Source: Bacillota bacterium
GTDB lineage: Bacteria > Bacillota > Clostridia > Oscillospirales > Ruminococcaceae
Direction of reading: 5' to 3'
Length of the DNA stretch: 56,007 nt
NCBI GenBank assembly: GCA_029572815.1
Contig: JAKPUQ010000070.1
Span: 1 to 56,007 of the forward strand
Below the pieces are notes generated by a model. It did not search any database, had not been told where the DNA came from, and saw nothing but the letters and a program-made list of their open reading frames with translations. A program made the translations under genes and the position numbers. Below, one piece after another: positions 33,013-41,181 of the stretch. The number at the start of each line of letters is the position of its first letter. Positions within the stretch are counted from its first letter, which is position 1.

Positions 33013-33234
33013 ATGAAAAATCTTACTTCAAAAATTATCAGAGTTCTTTTTATTGTCAGCAGTGTCTGCATAGTGCCCCTCAGCGGCGTTGAGTTATATG
33101 AGATATTCAGACCCAAGACCGCAGGCGACCCCCGCAATAATGTGGTAGATGCCATCTTCTGGAGCACATTGGCAGTTTATTACCTGTGCGCATGGTATAT
33201 GGGAAGAAAAAAGAGAACAATTAATGCAGAATAA
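33013..33234 (+). CDS. small two-span membrane protein of the Bce-type operon
   Basis: 73 residues with two hydrophobic segments (about 8-27 and 46-63) and a basic tail. I do not recognise the family. GAAAGGAAAT precedes the ATG. It sits between the BceR-type operator and the transporter ATPase gene (12 bp apart), so it is the first gene of the induced operon and may be an accessory protein or modulator of the transporter (inference). Confidence 0.65.
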   Translation: MKNLTSKIIRVLFIVSSVCIVPLSGVELYEIFRPKTAGDPRNNVVDAIFWSTLAVYYLCAWYMGRKKRTINAE

Positions 33235-33246
33235 GGAGATACAGAA

Positions 33247-34011
33247 ATGGCATTACTTAAATTACAGAACGTCGAGAAATATTACGGAAACAAGTCAAGT
33301 CTCACAAAGGCTGTCGATGACATCTCGTTCACAGTTGACAAGGGCGAGTTCACGGCTATAATGGGAGCTTCGGGAAGCGGCAAGACCACTCTCCTTAACT
33401 GCATCTCAACTATCGACCGCGTTACAGCAGGTCACATCTTCCTTGAGGACACCGACATCACACAGCTGAAGGGCAAGGCGCTGAACAGGTTCCGCCGTGA
33501 GAAGCTTGGCTTCATCTTCCAGGATTTCAACCTTATGGACACACTGACAGCTTACGAGAACATCGCCCTCGCGCTCTCCATTCAGAAGCGCTCCGCAAAG
33601 GACATCGACAAACTGGTAAAGAGCGTTGCTGAGCAGCTTGGCATTACTGAGGTGCTGAATAAGTATCCCTATCAGATGTCGGGCGGTCAGAAGCAGAGAG
33701 TTGCTTCCGCAAGAGCTATCGTCACAAACCCGAAACTTGTCCTCGCAGACGAGCCTACGGGAGCTCTTGACTCAAAGTCGGCAAAGATGCTCCTTGAGCG
33801 CTTCGGCTACCTCAACCATGAGCACGATGCAACTATCATAATGGTAACTCATGACTCCTTCACGGCAAGCTACGCTTCCCGCGTGCTTTTCATCAAGGAC
33901 GGAAAGGTGTTCAACGAGATAAACCGCGGAGGCGACAGCCGCAAGCAGTTCTTTGACAAGATAATCGACGTTGTTACTCTTCTCGGAGGTGACGTAAGCG
34001 ATGCTCTTTAA
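33247..34011 (+). CDS. ABC transporter ATPase, BceA-like
   Basis: 254 residues with Walker A GASGSGKTT, Q-loop IFQDFNLMDTLTAYENI, signature MSGGQKQRVASARAI and Walker B LVLADEPTGALDSKSA, the MacB/BceA-type set. Works with the adjacent permease in detoxifying or sensing cell-wall-active peptides such as bacitracin-like compounds. RBS AAGGAG lies upstream; the permease gene overlaps by 11 bp. Confidence 0.93.
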   Translation: MALLKLQNVEKYYGNKSSLTKAVDDISFTVDKGEFTAIMGASGSGKTTLLNCISTIDRVTAGHIFLEDTDITQLKGKALNRFRREKLGFIFQDFNLMDTLTAYENIALALSIQKRSAKDIDKLVKSVAEQLGITEVLNKYPYQMSGGQKQRVASARAIVTNPKLVLADEPTGALDSKSAKMLLERFGYLNHEHDATIIMVTHDSFTASYASRVLFIKDGKVFNEINRGGDSRKQFFDKIIDVVTLLGGDVSDAL

Positions 34012-36061
34012 GATCTCACTTAGCAATATCCGCAAGAGCCTGAAGGACTACGCCGTGTATTTCTTCACCCTCGTTGTGGGAGTTGCGGTTTTCTATGTAT
34101 TCAACGCCATCGAGACCCAGACCGCTTTCCTCAATGTATCCGAGGATCACAGGGAGTTCATCAAGTTCCTGGTGCAGGCAATATCCGCAGTAAGCGTCTT
34201 CGTAGCCATAGTGCTGGGACTTCTCATAGTCTACGCCAGCCGCTTTCTTATGAAGCGGAGAAACAAGGAGTTCGCCCTGTATATGATGCTGGGCATGAGC
34301 AAATGGAAGATATCCGCACTTCTCCTCTGCGAGACCGTCATGATCGGTATAGGCTCGCTTTTCGTGGGACTCCTCATCGGCGTGGGACTTTCACAGGTCA
34401 TGAGCGCAGTAGTCGCAAACCTCTTTGAAGCCGATATGACAAGCTTTAAGTTTACCATTTCGGGTTCAGCTATCGCAAAGACCATAATCTATTTCGGCAT
34501 CATGTATGCGGTAGTCATCATCAGAAGCGGTATCGTCATCGGAAAGTGCAGGCTCATCACTCTTATGCAGTCGGGCAGACGCTCCGAGAAGATAACCATG
34601 AAGAACCCATGGCTCTGCGTGATAGTATTTCTTATCTCAGCCGCGGTTCTGGGCTATGCCTACTACATGGTGGGCTGGAATCAGATGGATCTCGGTCCCA
34701 GTAAGATACTTGCAGCCATCATTATGGGCGCAGTCTCCACCTTCTTCATTTTCTGGTCCGTGGCAGGAATGCTCCTGAGAGTCATCATGTCCGTAAAGGG
34801 ACTGTATCACCGCGGACTTAACAGCTTTACCTTCCGCCAGATAAGCAGCAAGATCAACACCACAGTTGCTTCCATGACAGTTATCTGTCTCATGCTTTTC
34901 GTTACTATCTGCACACTTTCCTCTGCTTTCGTTATCAGAAACAACATGAACAGGCAGGTGGAGGAGAACTTCCCCGTGGACTTCTACGGCGAAATGACAC
35001 ATTATGATGCAGATGACGAAAACTGGGATCATCCTTATTATACCAACCTTGAAAAGTACTATGAGATGAAGGGGCTCAATATCGCAGATGATTTCAAGGA
35101 GTATTATATGTTCCACTCCTACAGTGATCCCGATTTCACTATGTTTGACTTCATTGGTGACAGAATGGACGAGTTTACTTCAGAAAATCAGTCCATAGGC
35201 GTAATGTCGGACTACCAGAATGAGATAGTAAAGCTCAGCGATTACAACGAGCTGGCGAAGTACTACGGCAGAAAGCCTATGGAGCTGGGCGAGGACGAGT
35301 ACGTTATAACCGCCACATTCAGCGGAATGGTATCGGTATATGACTGGCTCCTTGCCGACAAGCCCGGGATAACAGTATTCGGCAATACGCTCAAGCCGCG
35401 TTACGACAAGAGCTGTTACGAGATCATACGTCCCTCGATGCAGCCCCTGAATGCAGGTGTATTCATAGTTCCCGACAGTGCCGTTGACGAGAACGGAGCA
35501 GCTACGGCTATGGTCATAGGAAATTACGATGCCAGCGATAAAGAAACAATGGCAGAAGCAGAAAAGACAGCCATCAAGCATTTTGAAGCTGCAAGAGATG
35601 AATTCTACAGCGACGGCGAAGGCGGTCATTCACAGTACTATACAAGGATAGAGGCTGCCAACGATGCCATAGACCTTGGCGCACTTGTTACATTTCTCGG
35701 ACTTTACATCGGCTTTGTATTCCTTGTTTCCTGCGGAGCTATCCTTGCACTGAAGGAGCTCTCTGAGAGCTCTGACAGCGCCTCCAGATACACCATGCTG
35801 AGAAAGCTGGGCGTAGAGGAAAAGGAGATTACGGGATCCGTATTCACACAGTCGGGAATATTCTTCCTGCTGCCACTGCTGCTGGCTTGCCTCCACTCCT
35901 ACTTCGGTATGAGGCTGGCAAAGTTCATGCTTTCAATGCTGGTAAGCGGCGGAATATTCAAGTCCATGCTCTTTACCGCAGGAGTTGTGGTACTCATTTA
36001 CGGCGGCTACTTCCTGCTGACCTTCATCGGAAGCAGGGCAATTGTAAGAGAACAGAAGTAA
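34001..36061 (+). CDS. FtsX-type ABC permease, BceB-like
   Basis: 686 residues, roughly ten membrane spans and a large exterior loop of about 200 residues (around 330-540) between the central spans, the layout that defines BceB permeases and holds the ligand contact. FtsX-like domains occur in the N-terminal half (SVFVAIVLGLLIVYASRFLMKRRNKEFALYMMLGM) and at the end. Overlap of 11 bp with the ATPase gene implies coupled translation. Together with the kinase and regulator it forms a complete peptide-antibiotic detoxification module; the actual antibiotic cannot be deduced. Confidence 0.93.
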   Translation: MLFKISLSNIRKSLKDYAVYFFTLVVGVAVFYVFNAIETQTAFLNVSEDHREFIKFLVQAISAVSVFVAIVLGLLIVYASRFLMKRRNKEFALYMMLGMSKWKISALLLCETVMIGIGSLFVGLLIGVGLSQVMSAVVANLFEADMTSFKFTISGSAIAKTIIYFGIMYAVVIIRSGIVIGKCRLITLMQSGRRSEKITMKNPWLCVIVFLISAAVLGYAYYMVGWNQMDLGPSKILAAIIMGAVSTFFIFWSVAGMLLRVIMSVKGLYHRGLNSFTFRQISSKINTTVASMTVICLMLFVTICTLSSAFVIRNNMNRQVEENFPVDFYGEMTHYDADDENWDHPYYTNLEKYYEMKGLNIADDFKEYYMFHSYSDPDFTMFDFIGDRMDEFTSENQSIGVMSDYQNEIVKLSDYNELAKYYGRKPMELGEDEYVITATFSGMVSVYDWLLADKPGITVFGNTLKPRYDKSCYEIIRPSMQPLNAGVFIVPDSAVDENGAATAMVIGNYDASDKETMAEAEKTAIKHFEAARDEFYSDGEGGHSQYYTRIEAANDAIDLGALVTFLGLYIGFVFLVSCGAILALKELSESSDSASRYTMLRKLGVEEKEITGSVFTQSGIFFLLPLLLACLHSYFGMRLAKFMLSMLVSGGIFKSMLFTAGVVVLIYGGYFLLTFIGSRAIVREQK

Positions 36062-36091
36062 GATCAGATATATATTCCTTTGTAATACAGC

Positions 36092-36127
36092 AATGCCCCT
36101 GAGCGCTTCAAAATGCCCGGGGGCATT
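36092..36127 (+). terminator. hairpin after the BceB-like gene
   Basis: AATGCCCC/GGGGCATT (36092-36099/36120-36127), no strong T run; terminator function is uncertain. Confidence 0.45.
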
Positions 36128-36130
36128 CTG

Positions 36131-36254
36131 ATTTGAGTTGAGAGTTTAGAGTTGAAAGCTGTGGAGTCGCCTGCGGCGACGATATTTAAATATTGTGAAC
36201 GAAGCGAACACATTAACTCTCAACTTTCAACTCTAAACTTAGCGCATACGCGCC
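36131..36254 (-). repeat. interspersed repeat with heptamer arms, copy 1
   Basis: Arms of 7-bp units (GAGTTGA, GAGTTTA, GAGTTGA on the left; AACTCTC, AACTTTC, AACTCTA on the right, inverted) flank a core with GTCGCC-TGC-GGCGAC hairpin and the palindromic AATATTTAAATATT. Its reverse complement matches 55101-55232 almost base for base, including an outer GCGCGTATGCGC. No coding content. Confidence 0.8.
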
Positions 36255-36314
36255 AAATTACGCCGACTTAACTTAGATTATTTAGATGAAGTTACGAAAT
36301 CTGCCGCCGCGGAC

Positions 36315-36343
36315 TTTACACCGCCGCATAAATGTGCTATGAT
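36315..36343 (+). promoter_or_regulatory. promoter of the amino-acid-binding lipoprotein gene
   Basis: TTTACA (36315-36320), 17-bp spacer, TATGAT (36338-36343). Confidence 0.7.
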
Positions 36344-36387
36344 ATAGTCAGCATCTATGTAACACTACGAAAGTGAGGAACACACCA

Positions 36388-37296
36388 ATGAAAAAGAATA
36401 TTTTCACAAGCATTCTGGCAGGTATTGCTGCCGTATCAATGATGGGCGCATTTGCAGGCTGCTCAGACCCCAACAAGGCATCAGAGCCAAAGAAGTCCGA
36501 AACTGAGACCACAACTGCTGCACAGGAGGCTGATACAACAGCTGCTGCTGATACTGAAAGCGGCGACGCTGCTGCCGAGGATCAGTCCCTCCAGAAGGTA
36601 CTTGACGACAAGAAGCTGGTACTTGGTCTGGACGCAAGCTTCCCTCCCATGGGCTTTACAGACGAGAGCAACGAGATAGTCGGCTTCGACATCGACGTTG
36701 CACAGGAGGTCTGTGACAGAATGGGCATTGAGCTTGTAAAGACTCCCATCAACTGGGATACCAAGGAAGAGGACCTGAACGTTGGCAAGATCGACTGTAT
36801 CTGGAACGGTATGTCCATCAACCCTGCAAGAGCAGAGGCTATGAACCTCTCAGAACCCTACATGAAGAACGAGATGATCTTCGTTGTTCCTGCTGACAGC
36901 GAGATCAAGTCCATGGACGATCTGGCAGGCAAGACCATCGGCGTACAGACAGGCTCCACCGCACAGGAGATACTTGAGGCAGCCGATCTCTACGCAGACA
37001 TCACAGAGTCACCCCTTGAGGACAACGTTACTGCACTCAACCAGATGGAGCTTGGCTTCTCTGATGCAGTATTCCTTGATTCAGTAGTTGCAAACTACCT
37101 CATCACCTCACACGACAAGGACTACGTTATCCTTGACGGAAACCTTGAGGCTGAGGAGTACGCTATCGGCTTCAGAAAGAACGATCAGGCGCTCCGCGAC
37201 GAGGTACAGAAGCAGCTCAGCGAGATGAAGGCTGACGGCAAGCTTGGAGAGATCTCCGAGAAGTGGTTCGGCAGCGACATCACAACAGTAAAGTAA
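36388..37296 (+). CDS. ABC transporter substrate-binding lipoprotein, family 3 (polar amino acid type)
   Basis: 302 residues: signal peptide ending at lipobox FAGC (about residue 24), an Ala/Thr/Glu-rich linker to about residue 70, then the type II periplasmic binding fold of family 3 (LVLGLDASFPPMGFTDESNEIVGFDIDVAQEVCDRMG, INPARAEAMNLSEPYM, LAGKTIGVQTGSTAQ). Likely binds a polar amino acid such as cystine, arginine or glutamine; which one is not readable. GAGGA precedes the ATG at 36388. No permease or ATPase adjoins; the next gene is a sodium symporter, so it must use a transporter encoded elsewhere. Confidence 0.9.
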   Translation: MKKNIFTSILAGIAAVSMMGAFAGCSDPNKASEPKKSETETTTAAQEADTTAAADTESGDAAAEDQSLQKVLDDKKLVLGLDASFPPMGFTDESNEIVGFDIDVAQEVCDRMGIELVKTPINWDTKEEDLNVGKIDCIWNGMSINPARAEAMNLSEPYMKNEMIFVVPADSEIKSMDDLAGKTIGVQTGSTAQEILEAADLYADITESPLEDNVTALNQMELGFSDAVFLDSVVANYLITSHDKDYVILDGNLEAEEYAIGFRKNDQALRDEVQKQLSEMKADGKLGEISEKWFGSDITTVK

Positions 37297-37302
37297 GAAT
37301 CG

Positions 37303-37330
37303 AAACGCTCCGCAGCTGCGGAGCGTTTTT
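37303..37330 (+). terminator. terminator of the SBP3 gene
   Basis: Perfect 13-bp stem (37303-37315/37316-37328, effective loop from its centre) with T5. Confidence 0.85.
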
Positions 37331-37345
37331 CATTGGCTTTGAACG

Positions 37346-37486
37346 GAAATTTCCTCCGGGGCTCTTGCTTTTTCAAAACATATATGATATAAGCGGGGAG
37401 CCCCCGCAGGCTGTTTCGCGGCGTAGCGTTGCAAAAATCGAAATTTCCTCCGCGGCTCTTGCTTTTTTCAATGATATATGATATAA
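37346..37486 (+). repeat. promoter-carrying repeat, copy 2 (94-bp period)
   Basis: A 47-bp stretch starting GAAATTTCCTCC and ending ATATGATATAA occurs at 37346-37392 and again, with a few differences, at 37440-37486. The segment between contains GCGGGGAGCC ... CTGTTTCGCGGCG, clearly related to that at 31034-31099. The second copy supplies the AGCS promoter. Confidence 0.75.
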
Positions 37487-37487
37487 T
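37459..37487 (+). promoter_or_regulatory. promoter of the AGCS symporter gene
   Basis: TTGCTT (37459-37464), 17-bp spacer, TATAAT (37482-37487), inside the repeat. Confidence 0.65.
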
Positions 37488-37527
37488 CTTAAAGATTGAG
37501 AAAAAATTAACAATCAAGGAGCTGCGT

Positions 37528-38946
37528 ATGGATAAATTCAATGACATCATTAGTGAAATAGACAGCTATGTCTGGGGCATACCGCTTATAGTGCTGATAA
37601 TCGCCTGCGGAATACTGCTCACCGTCAGATTGGGCTTCCTTCAGGTCAGAAAGCTGGGCAAGGCGCTGAAGTACATGGTAAAGAACGAGGAATCGGGCAG
37701 CGGCGAGGTCTCAAGCTTCTCCGCACTGTGTACCGCTCTTTCTGCCACCGTCGGCACGGGAAACATCGTGGGTGTTGCTACGGCAGTCGCCGCAGGAGGA
37801 GCAGGGGCTCTCTTCTGGATGGAGGTGGCAGCCTTCTTCGGTATGGCTACAAAGTACGCCGAGGGACTTCTCGCCGTAAAGTACCGCGTAAGGGACGAAA
37901 ACGGCGATATACTGGGCGGTCCATTCTACTACATAGAGAACGGTCTGGGCAAGCGCTGGAAATGGCTTGGCAAGGCGTTTGCGGTATTCGGTCTGGGCGC
38001 AGGACTCATGGGTATCGGCACCATTACCCAGATAAACGGTATCACATCAGCTGCCAATAACTTCTTTGACCCCAAGTCCGCGCATACCGTGACCATATTC
38101 GGCATGGAGCAGACCTGGACCACCATCATAGCAGGAGCACTCATAACCCTGCTGGTGGCACTCATCGTCATCGGCGGCATCAAGCGTATCGCCAGGATAT
38201 CCGAGATAATCGTTCCTGCGATGATAGTTGCCTACGTTTCATGCTGTCTCATCATCATTTTCTGCCACGTTTCCGAGATACCCACAGCCATCGCTGAGAT
38301 AGTCAAGGGCGCCTTCGGACTTCGTCCCATAGCAGGCGGAGCAGTGGGTTCGGTGATAATGCTCTCCATGAGGAACGGCGTTGCAAGGGGAATATTCTCC
38401 AACGAGGCAGGTCTGGGCTCAGCGCCTATAGCTGCGGCAGCTGCAAAGACCAACGAGCCTGCACGTCAGGGACTTGTCACCATGACAGGTACATTCATCG
38501 ACACTATCCTTGTCTGTACTATGACCGGACTTTCCATAGTCATGGCGGGCAGCCACGAAAAGGGGCTTGAGGGCGTTGCAATTACCACAGACGCCTTCAA
38601 TTACGGACTTCCTTTCCCCGAGAGGGTGTCCTCCTTCATACTCATGGCTTGTCTGGCGGTATTCGCCTTTACAACTATTCTCGGCTGGAACTACTATTCC
38701 GAGTGCTGCCTTTCATATCTGACGGGCTCAAAGAAAAAGGTGACCATCGCATACAGATGGCTGTACATACTGGCGGTATTCATCGGTCCCTATCTCGCAG
38801 TAGAGGCTGTATGGAATATGGCGGACATTTTCAACGGACTCATGGCGCTGCCCAATGTCGTGGCGCTCATATGCCTTTCGGGAGTCGTAGCTGCCGAGAC
38901 AAAGGACTATCTTGCCCGTCTGAAGGCAGGCAAGACAGAGGACTAA
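37528..38946 (+). CDS. sodium:alanine/glycine symporter (AGCS family)
   Basis: 472-residue membrane transporter with about ten or eleven spans. AGCS signatures: LSATVGTGNIVGVATAVAAGGAGALFWMEVAAFFGMATKYAEG and SNEAGLGSAPIAAAAAKTNEPARQG. It imports alanine or glycine with sodium. I start at ATG 37528 (AAGGAG 8 bp upstream); upstream frame to 37429 runs through the promoter. Monocistronic, with terminator at 38952. Confidence 0.93.
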   Translation: MDKFNDIISEIDSYVWGIPLIVLIIACGILLTVRLGFLQVRKLGKALKYMVKNEESGSGEVSSFSALCTALSATVGTGNIVGVATAVAAGGAGALFWMEVAAFFGMATKYAEGLLAVKYRVRDENGDILGGPFYYIENGLGKRWKWLGKAFAVFGLGAGLMGIGTITQINGITSAANNFFDPKSAHTVTIFGMEQTWTTIIAGALITLLVALIVIGGIKRIARISEIIVPAMIVAYVSCCLIIIFCHVSEIPTAIAEIVKGAFGLRPIAGGAVGSVIMLSMRNGVARGIFSNEAGLGSAPIAAAAAKTNEPARQGLVTMTGTFIDTILVCTMTGLSIVMAGSHEKGLEGVAITTDAFNYGLPFPERVSSFILMACLAVFAFTTILGWNYYSECCLSYLTGSKKKVTIAYRWLYILAVFIGPYLAVEAVWNMADIFNGLMALPNVVALICLSGVVAAETKDYLARLKAGKTED

Positions 38947-38951
38947 AACAC

Positions 38952-38993
38952 AAAAGGTCAGCATGGGAGCATTCCCGAAGCTGACCTTTTTTT
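38952..38993 (+). terminator. terminator of the AGCS gene
   Basis: Stem AAAAGGTCAGC/GCTGACCTTTT (38952-38962/38980-38990) and T7. Confidence 0.85.
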
Positions 38994-38998
38994 CGGAT

Positions 38999-39126
38999 AA
39001 AAAAATCCCGACACCGAAGAACACTGAAACTCCGGTATCGGACAATGAGGATGATTTATTTAAGCCTTTGCAGGCTTCAGGAGAGCATCGCTCCCTTGAG
39101 AACAGAACACTGAGGACCATTCTCTG
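38999..39126 (-). ncRNA. candidate small RNA between the AGCS and SulP genes
   Basis: On the minus strand a promoter (39160-39132) is followed by about 125 nt without a credible frame and an intrinsic terminator: stem 39041-39031/39017-39008, then seven U (39005-38999). Inside are AAGCC-N6-GGCTT and GGAGC/GCTC hairpins. No leftward gene follows, so it is not a leader. Its 3' end lies next to the AGCS terminator on the other strand. Class unknown. Confidence 0.5.
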
Positions 39127-39131
39127 ACTCT

Positions 39132-39160
39132 ATTATATCATACAAATTCTACAATAGCAA
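39132..39160 (-). promoter_or_regulatory. promoter of the candidate small RNA
   Basis: Minus strand TTGCTA (39160-39155), 17-bp spacer, TATAAT (39137-39132). Confidence 0.6.
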
Positions 39161-39200
39161 CTCATTTTTTGCAGATTAAGTGGAAAATGTGCAGAATGCG

Positions 39201-39229
39201 AAAACAGCGGCTCAAAAACCGCTGTTTTT
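39201..39229. terminator. terminator of the SulP gene
   Basis: Perfect 10-bp stem AAAACAGCGG/CCGCTGTTTT (39201-39210/39219-39228); serves the leftward SulP gene. Confidence 0.75.
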
Positions 39230-39245
39230 CTTATATTTATTGTTT

Positions 39246-40934
39246 TTACGCTCTCTTTGCAGCTATTTCCTTCTCGATAGCTTCAGCTCTGAGGAGGGCT
39301 GTGTCGATATGGTCACAGAAATTCTCCTTGCCTATCTTGTCCACGAAGCCTGCTTTGGTCATTGCCTTCATGGGCTGCTCGTTGACGTGGGAGAATACCA
39401 CCTTGACGTTATGCCTGTCGCAGCGCTTTACGATACGCATGAGAGCTTCAACTCCCGTAGCGTCGATAGCGGGAACGTTTCTCATTCTTATGCAGAGCAC
39501 ATCGATGTTCTTGTCGCTGAGGACGTATTTGTACTTATCCGATGCAGCGAAGAACATAGGACCGTTTATCTCGAATACACGGGTATTCTGAGGTATCTTC
39601 TTGAGGAGGATATTGTCGGGGTCGGTGTCCTCGTCGTCCACGTCCACCCAGGCGTGAGCCTCGGTAACATCAGCCATACGCTTCATGAAGAGGAGGGCTG
39701 CCATTACCGTTCCAACACCGATAGCTACTACCAGGTCAAATACAACGGTCAGCACCAGTGTTACGAAGAGAACAGCAATATCGCTCTTGGGAGCGGTCTT
39801 TACTGTGTTTCTGATGTTTCTCCAGCCGCTCATATTATAGGCTACCACAAAGAGTATAGCCGCAATGGTAGGCATGGGGATATAGCCTGCGTACTTCATC
39901 AGCGCAACCAGTGTAGCCAGTACGACTACGGAGTGTACCATGCCTGCAACAGGAGTGCGGCCGCCGTTCTTAACGTTGGCAGCAGTACGGGCGATAGCTC
40001 CCGTAGCAGGGATACCGCCGAAGAATGCAGAGCCGATGTTTGCAGCGCCCTGTGCCACCAGCTCCATATTTGAGCGGTGCTTTGAGCCAATCATACCGTC
40101 GGCAACAACGCAGGAGAGCAGAGACTCAACGGCTGCCAGCACGGCGATAGTGAATGCGTTGGGAAGCAGTGCCCTTACCCTTGCGAAGGTAACATCGGGA
40201 ACTGTAGGGTGGGGGAGAGAATTTGATATATCGTAGAGAGAATCAATGGTGTTTACCTCAAGTCCGCTGAACTTTACCAGCAGTGAGCCGACAATTACAG
40301 CGATAAGTGAGGCAGGTATCTTTTCCAGTTTTTTCGGCCAGAAAATAAGTATCGCCAGTGATATGACGCCCACCAACAGTGCCTGCCAGTTGATGGTGCC
40401 GATGCAGTTTACTATCTCCTTGACCTTGTCGATGGTCTCAATGGGCTTGTTTTTGAAGGTAAGGCCCATGAAGTCCTTTATCTGTCCCAGGAGGATAGTT
40501 ACGGCGATACCGAAGGTAAATCCCGTGGTGATAGTGCCGGGGATATACTTGATGAGAGTTCCGAAGCGGCACAGACCCATGATGATGAGTATGATTCCTG
40601 CCATAATAGCGGAGATAGCCAGACCGTCCATGCCCTCTGCGGCGACTATGCCTGCAACAGTTGTAGCGAAGGCAGCCGTAGGACCTGCTATCTGCACACG
40701 GCTTCCGCCCAGGAATGAAACTATGAAACCTGCGATTATAGCGGTGTACAGACCCTGCTCAGGACCCACTCCCGACGCAAGTGCCAGCGCTATTGAGAGT
40801 GGCAGGGCGATGATAGCGACGATGACGCCTGCTATGATGTCCTTGATGAACTGTTCCTTGGTGTAGGTCTTCATTACCGAGAAAAGCTTGGGTTTCAGCT
40901 TTTCCTCAGTTGGTTTTAATGCTTTTTCAGCCAT
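39246..40934 (-). CDS. SulP-family anion transporter with STAS domain
   Basis: 562 residues: N-terminal membrane domain of about 12-14 spans with the SulP signature region (GVIVAIIALPLSIALALASGVGPEQGLYTAIIAG near residues 35-70 and GPTAAFATTVAG) and a C-terminal STAS domain (about 440-550, VFEINGPMFFAASDKY and VLCIRMRNVPAIDATGVEAL). SulP proteins carry sulfate, bicarbonate or dicarboxylates; substrate here unresolved. ATG 40934 has AAGAGG upstream. A palindrome just downstream of its promoter suggests repression. Confidence 0.92.
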   Translation of the reverse strand: MAEKALKPTEEKLKPKLFSVMKTYTKEQFIKDIIAGVIVAIIALPLSIALALASGVGPEQGLYTAIIAGFIVSFLGGSRVQIAGPTAAFATTVAGIVAAEGMDGLAISAIMAGIILIIMGLCRFGTLIKYIPGTITTGFTFGIAVTILLGQIKDFMGLTFKNKPIETIDKVKEIVNCIGTINWQALLVGVISLAILIFWPKKLEKIPASLIAVIVGSLLVKFSGLEVNTIDSLYDISNSLPHPTVPDVTFARVRALLPNAFTIAVLAAVESLLSCVVADGMIGSKHRSNMELVAQGAANIGSAFFGGIPATGAIARTAANVKNGGRTPVAGMVHSVVVLATLVALMKYAGYIPMPTIAAILFVVAYNMSGWRNIRNTVKTAPKSDIAVLFVTLVLTVVFDLVVAIGVGTVMAALLFMKRMADVTEAHAWVDVDDEDTDPDNILLKKIPQNTRVFEINGPMFFAASDKYKYVLSDKNIDVLCIRMRNVPAIDATGVEALMRIVKRCDRHNVKVVFSHVNEQPMKAMTKAGFVDKIGKENFCDHIDTALLRAEAIEKEIAAKRA

Positions 40935-40966
40935 TTCACTAACCTCTTTTTCTCATGATTTCTCTT

Positions 40967-41017
40967 GTAAACAAACGCAACGTTTACTATTATACTACTA
41001 AAAATAGCGGTTTTCAA
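40967..41017 (-). promoter_or_regulatory. SulP promoter with downstream palindrome
   Basis: Minus strand TTGAAA (41017-41012), 17-bp spacer, TATAAT (40994-40989). Directly after, GTAAAC-N9-GTTTAC (40967-40987) overlaps the transcription start, a plausible operator. Confidence 0.6.
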
Positions 41018-41120
41018 GAGGTTTTCAGCGCGGAGGAAAATTTTGTCGGATTATATATAATCCTGCGGACTGTTGAGAAATCATTCAGCAATATTCGCAC
41101 CTTTGAGAGAGTCAGGCGGC

Positions 41121-41150
41121 AAAAAAACAGGGACGTCATGTGACGTCCCT
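41121..41150 (-). terminator. terminator of the 412-residue membrane protein gene
   Basis: Perfect 10-bp stem AGGGACGTCA/TGACGTCCCT (41129-41138/41141-41150) and a seven-U tract on the minus strand. Confidence 0.85.
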
Positions 41151-41181
41151 TATCACGGGCGGAAAATATCCGCTACTGAAT

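Noticed and set aside
36131-36254. Insertion sequence remnant
   Set aside because: No transposase fragment; the element is fully non-coding, so MITE-like or structural repeat is a better description.
38999-39126. Glycine riboswitch near the alanine/glycine symporter
   Set aside because: Some words such as CACCGAAG occur, but it lies after the gene, on the wrong side, and the core is incomplete.
39180-40073. 297-residue plus-strand frame
   Set aside because: Complement of the SulP transporter, composition unlike a protein (His/Tyr/Cys rich), no start signal.
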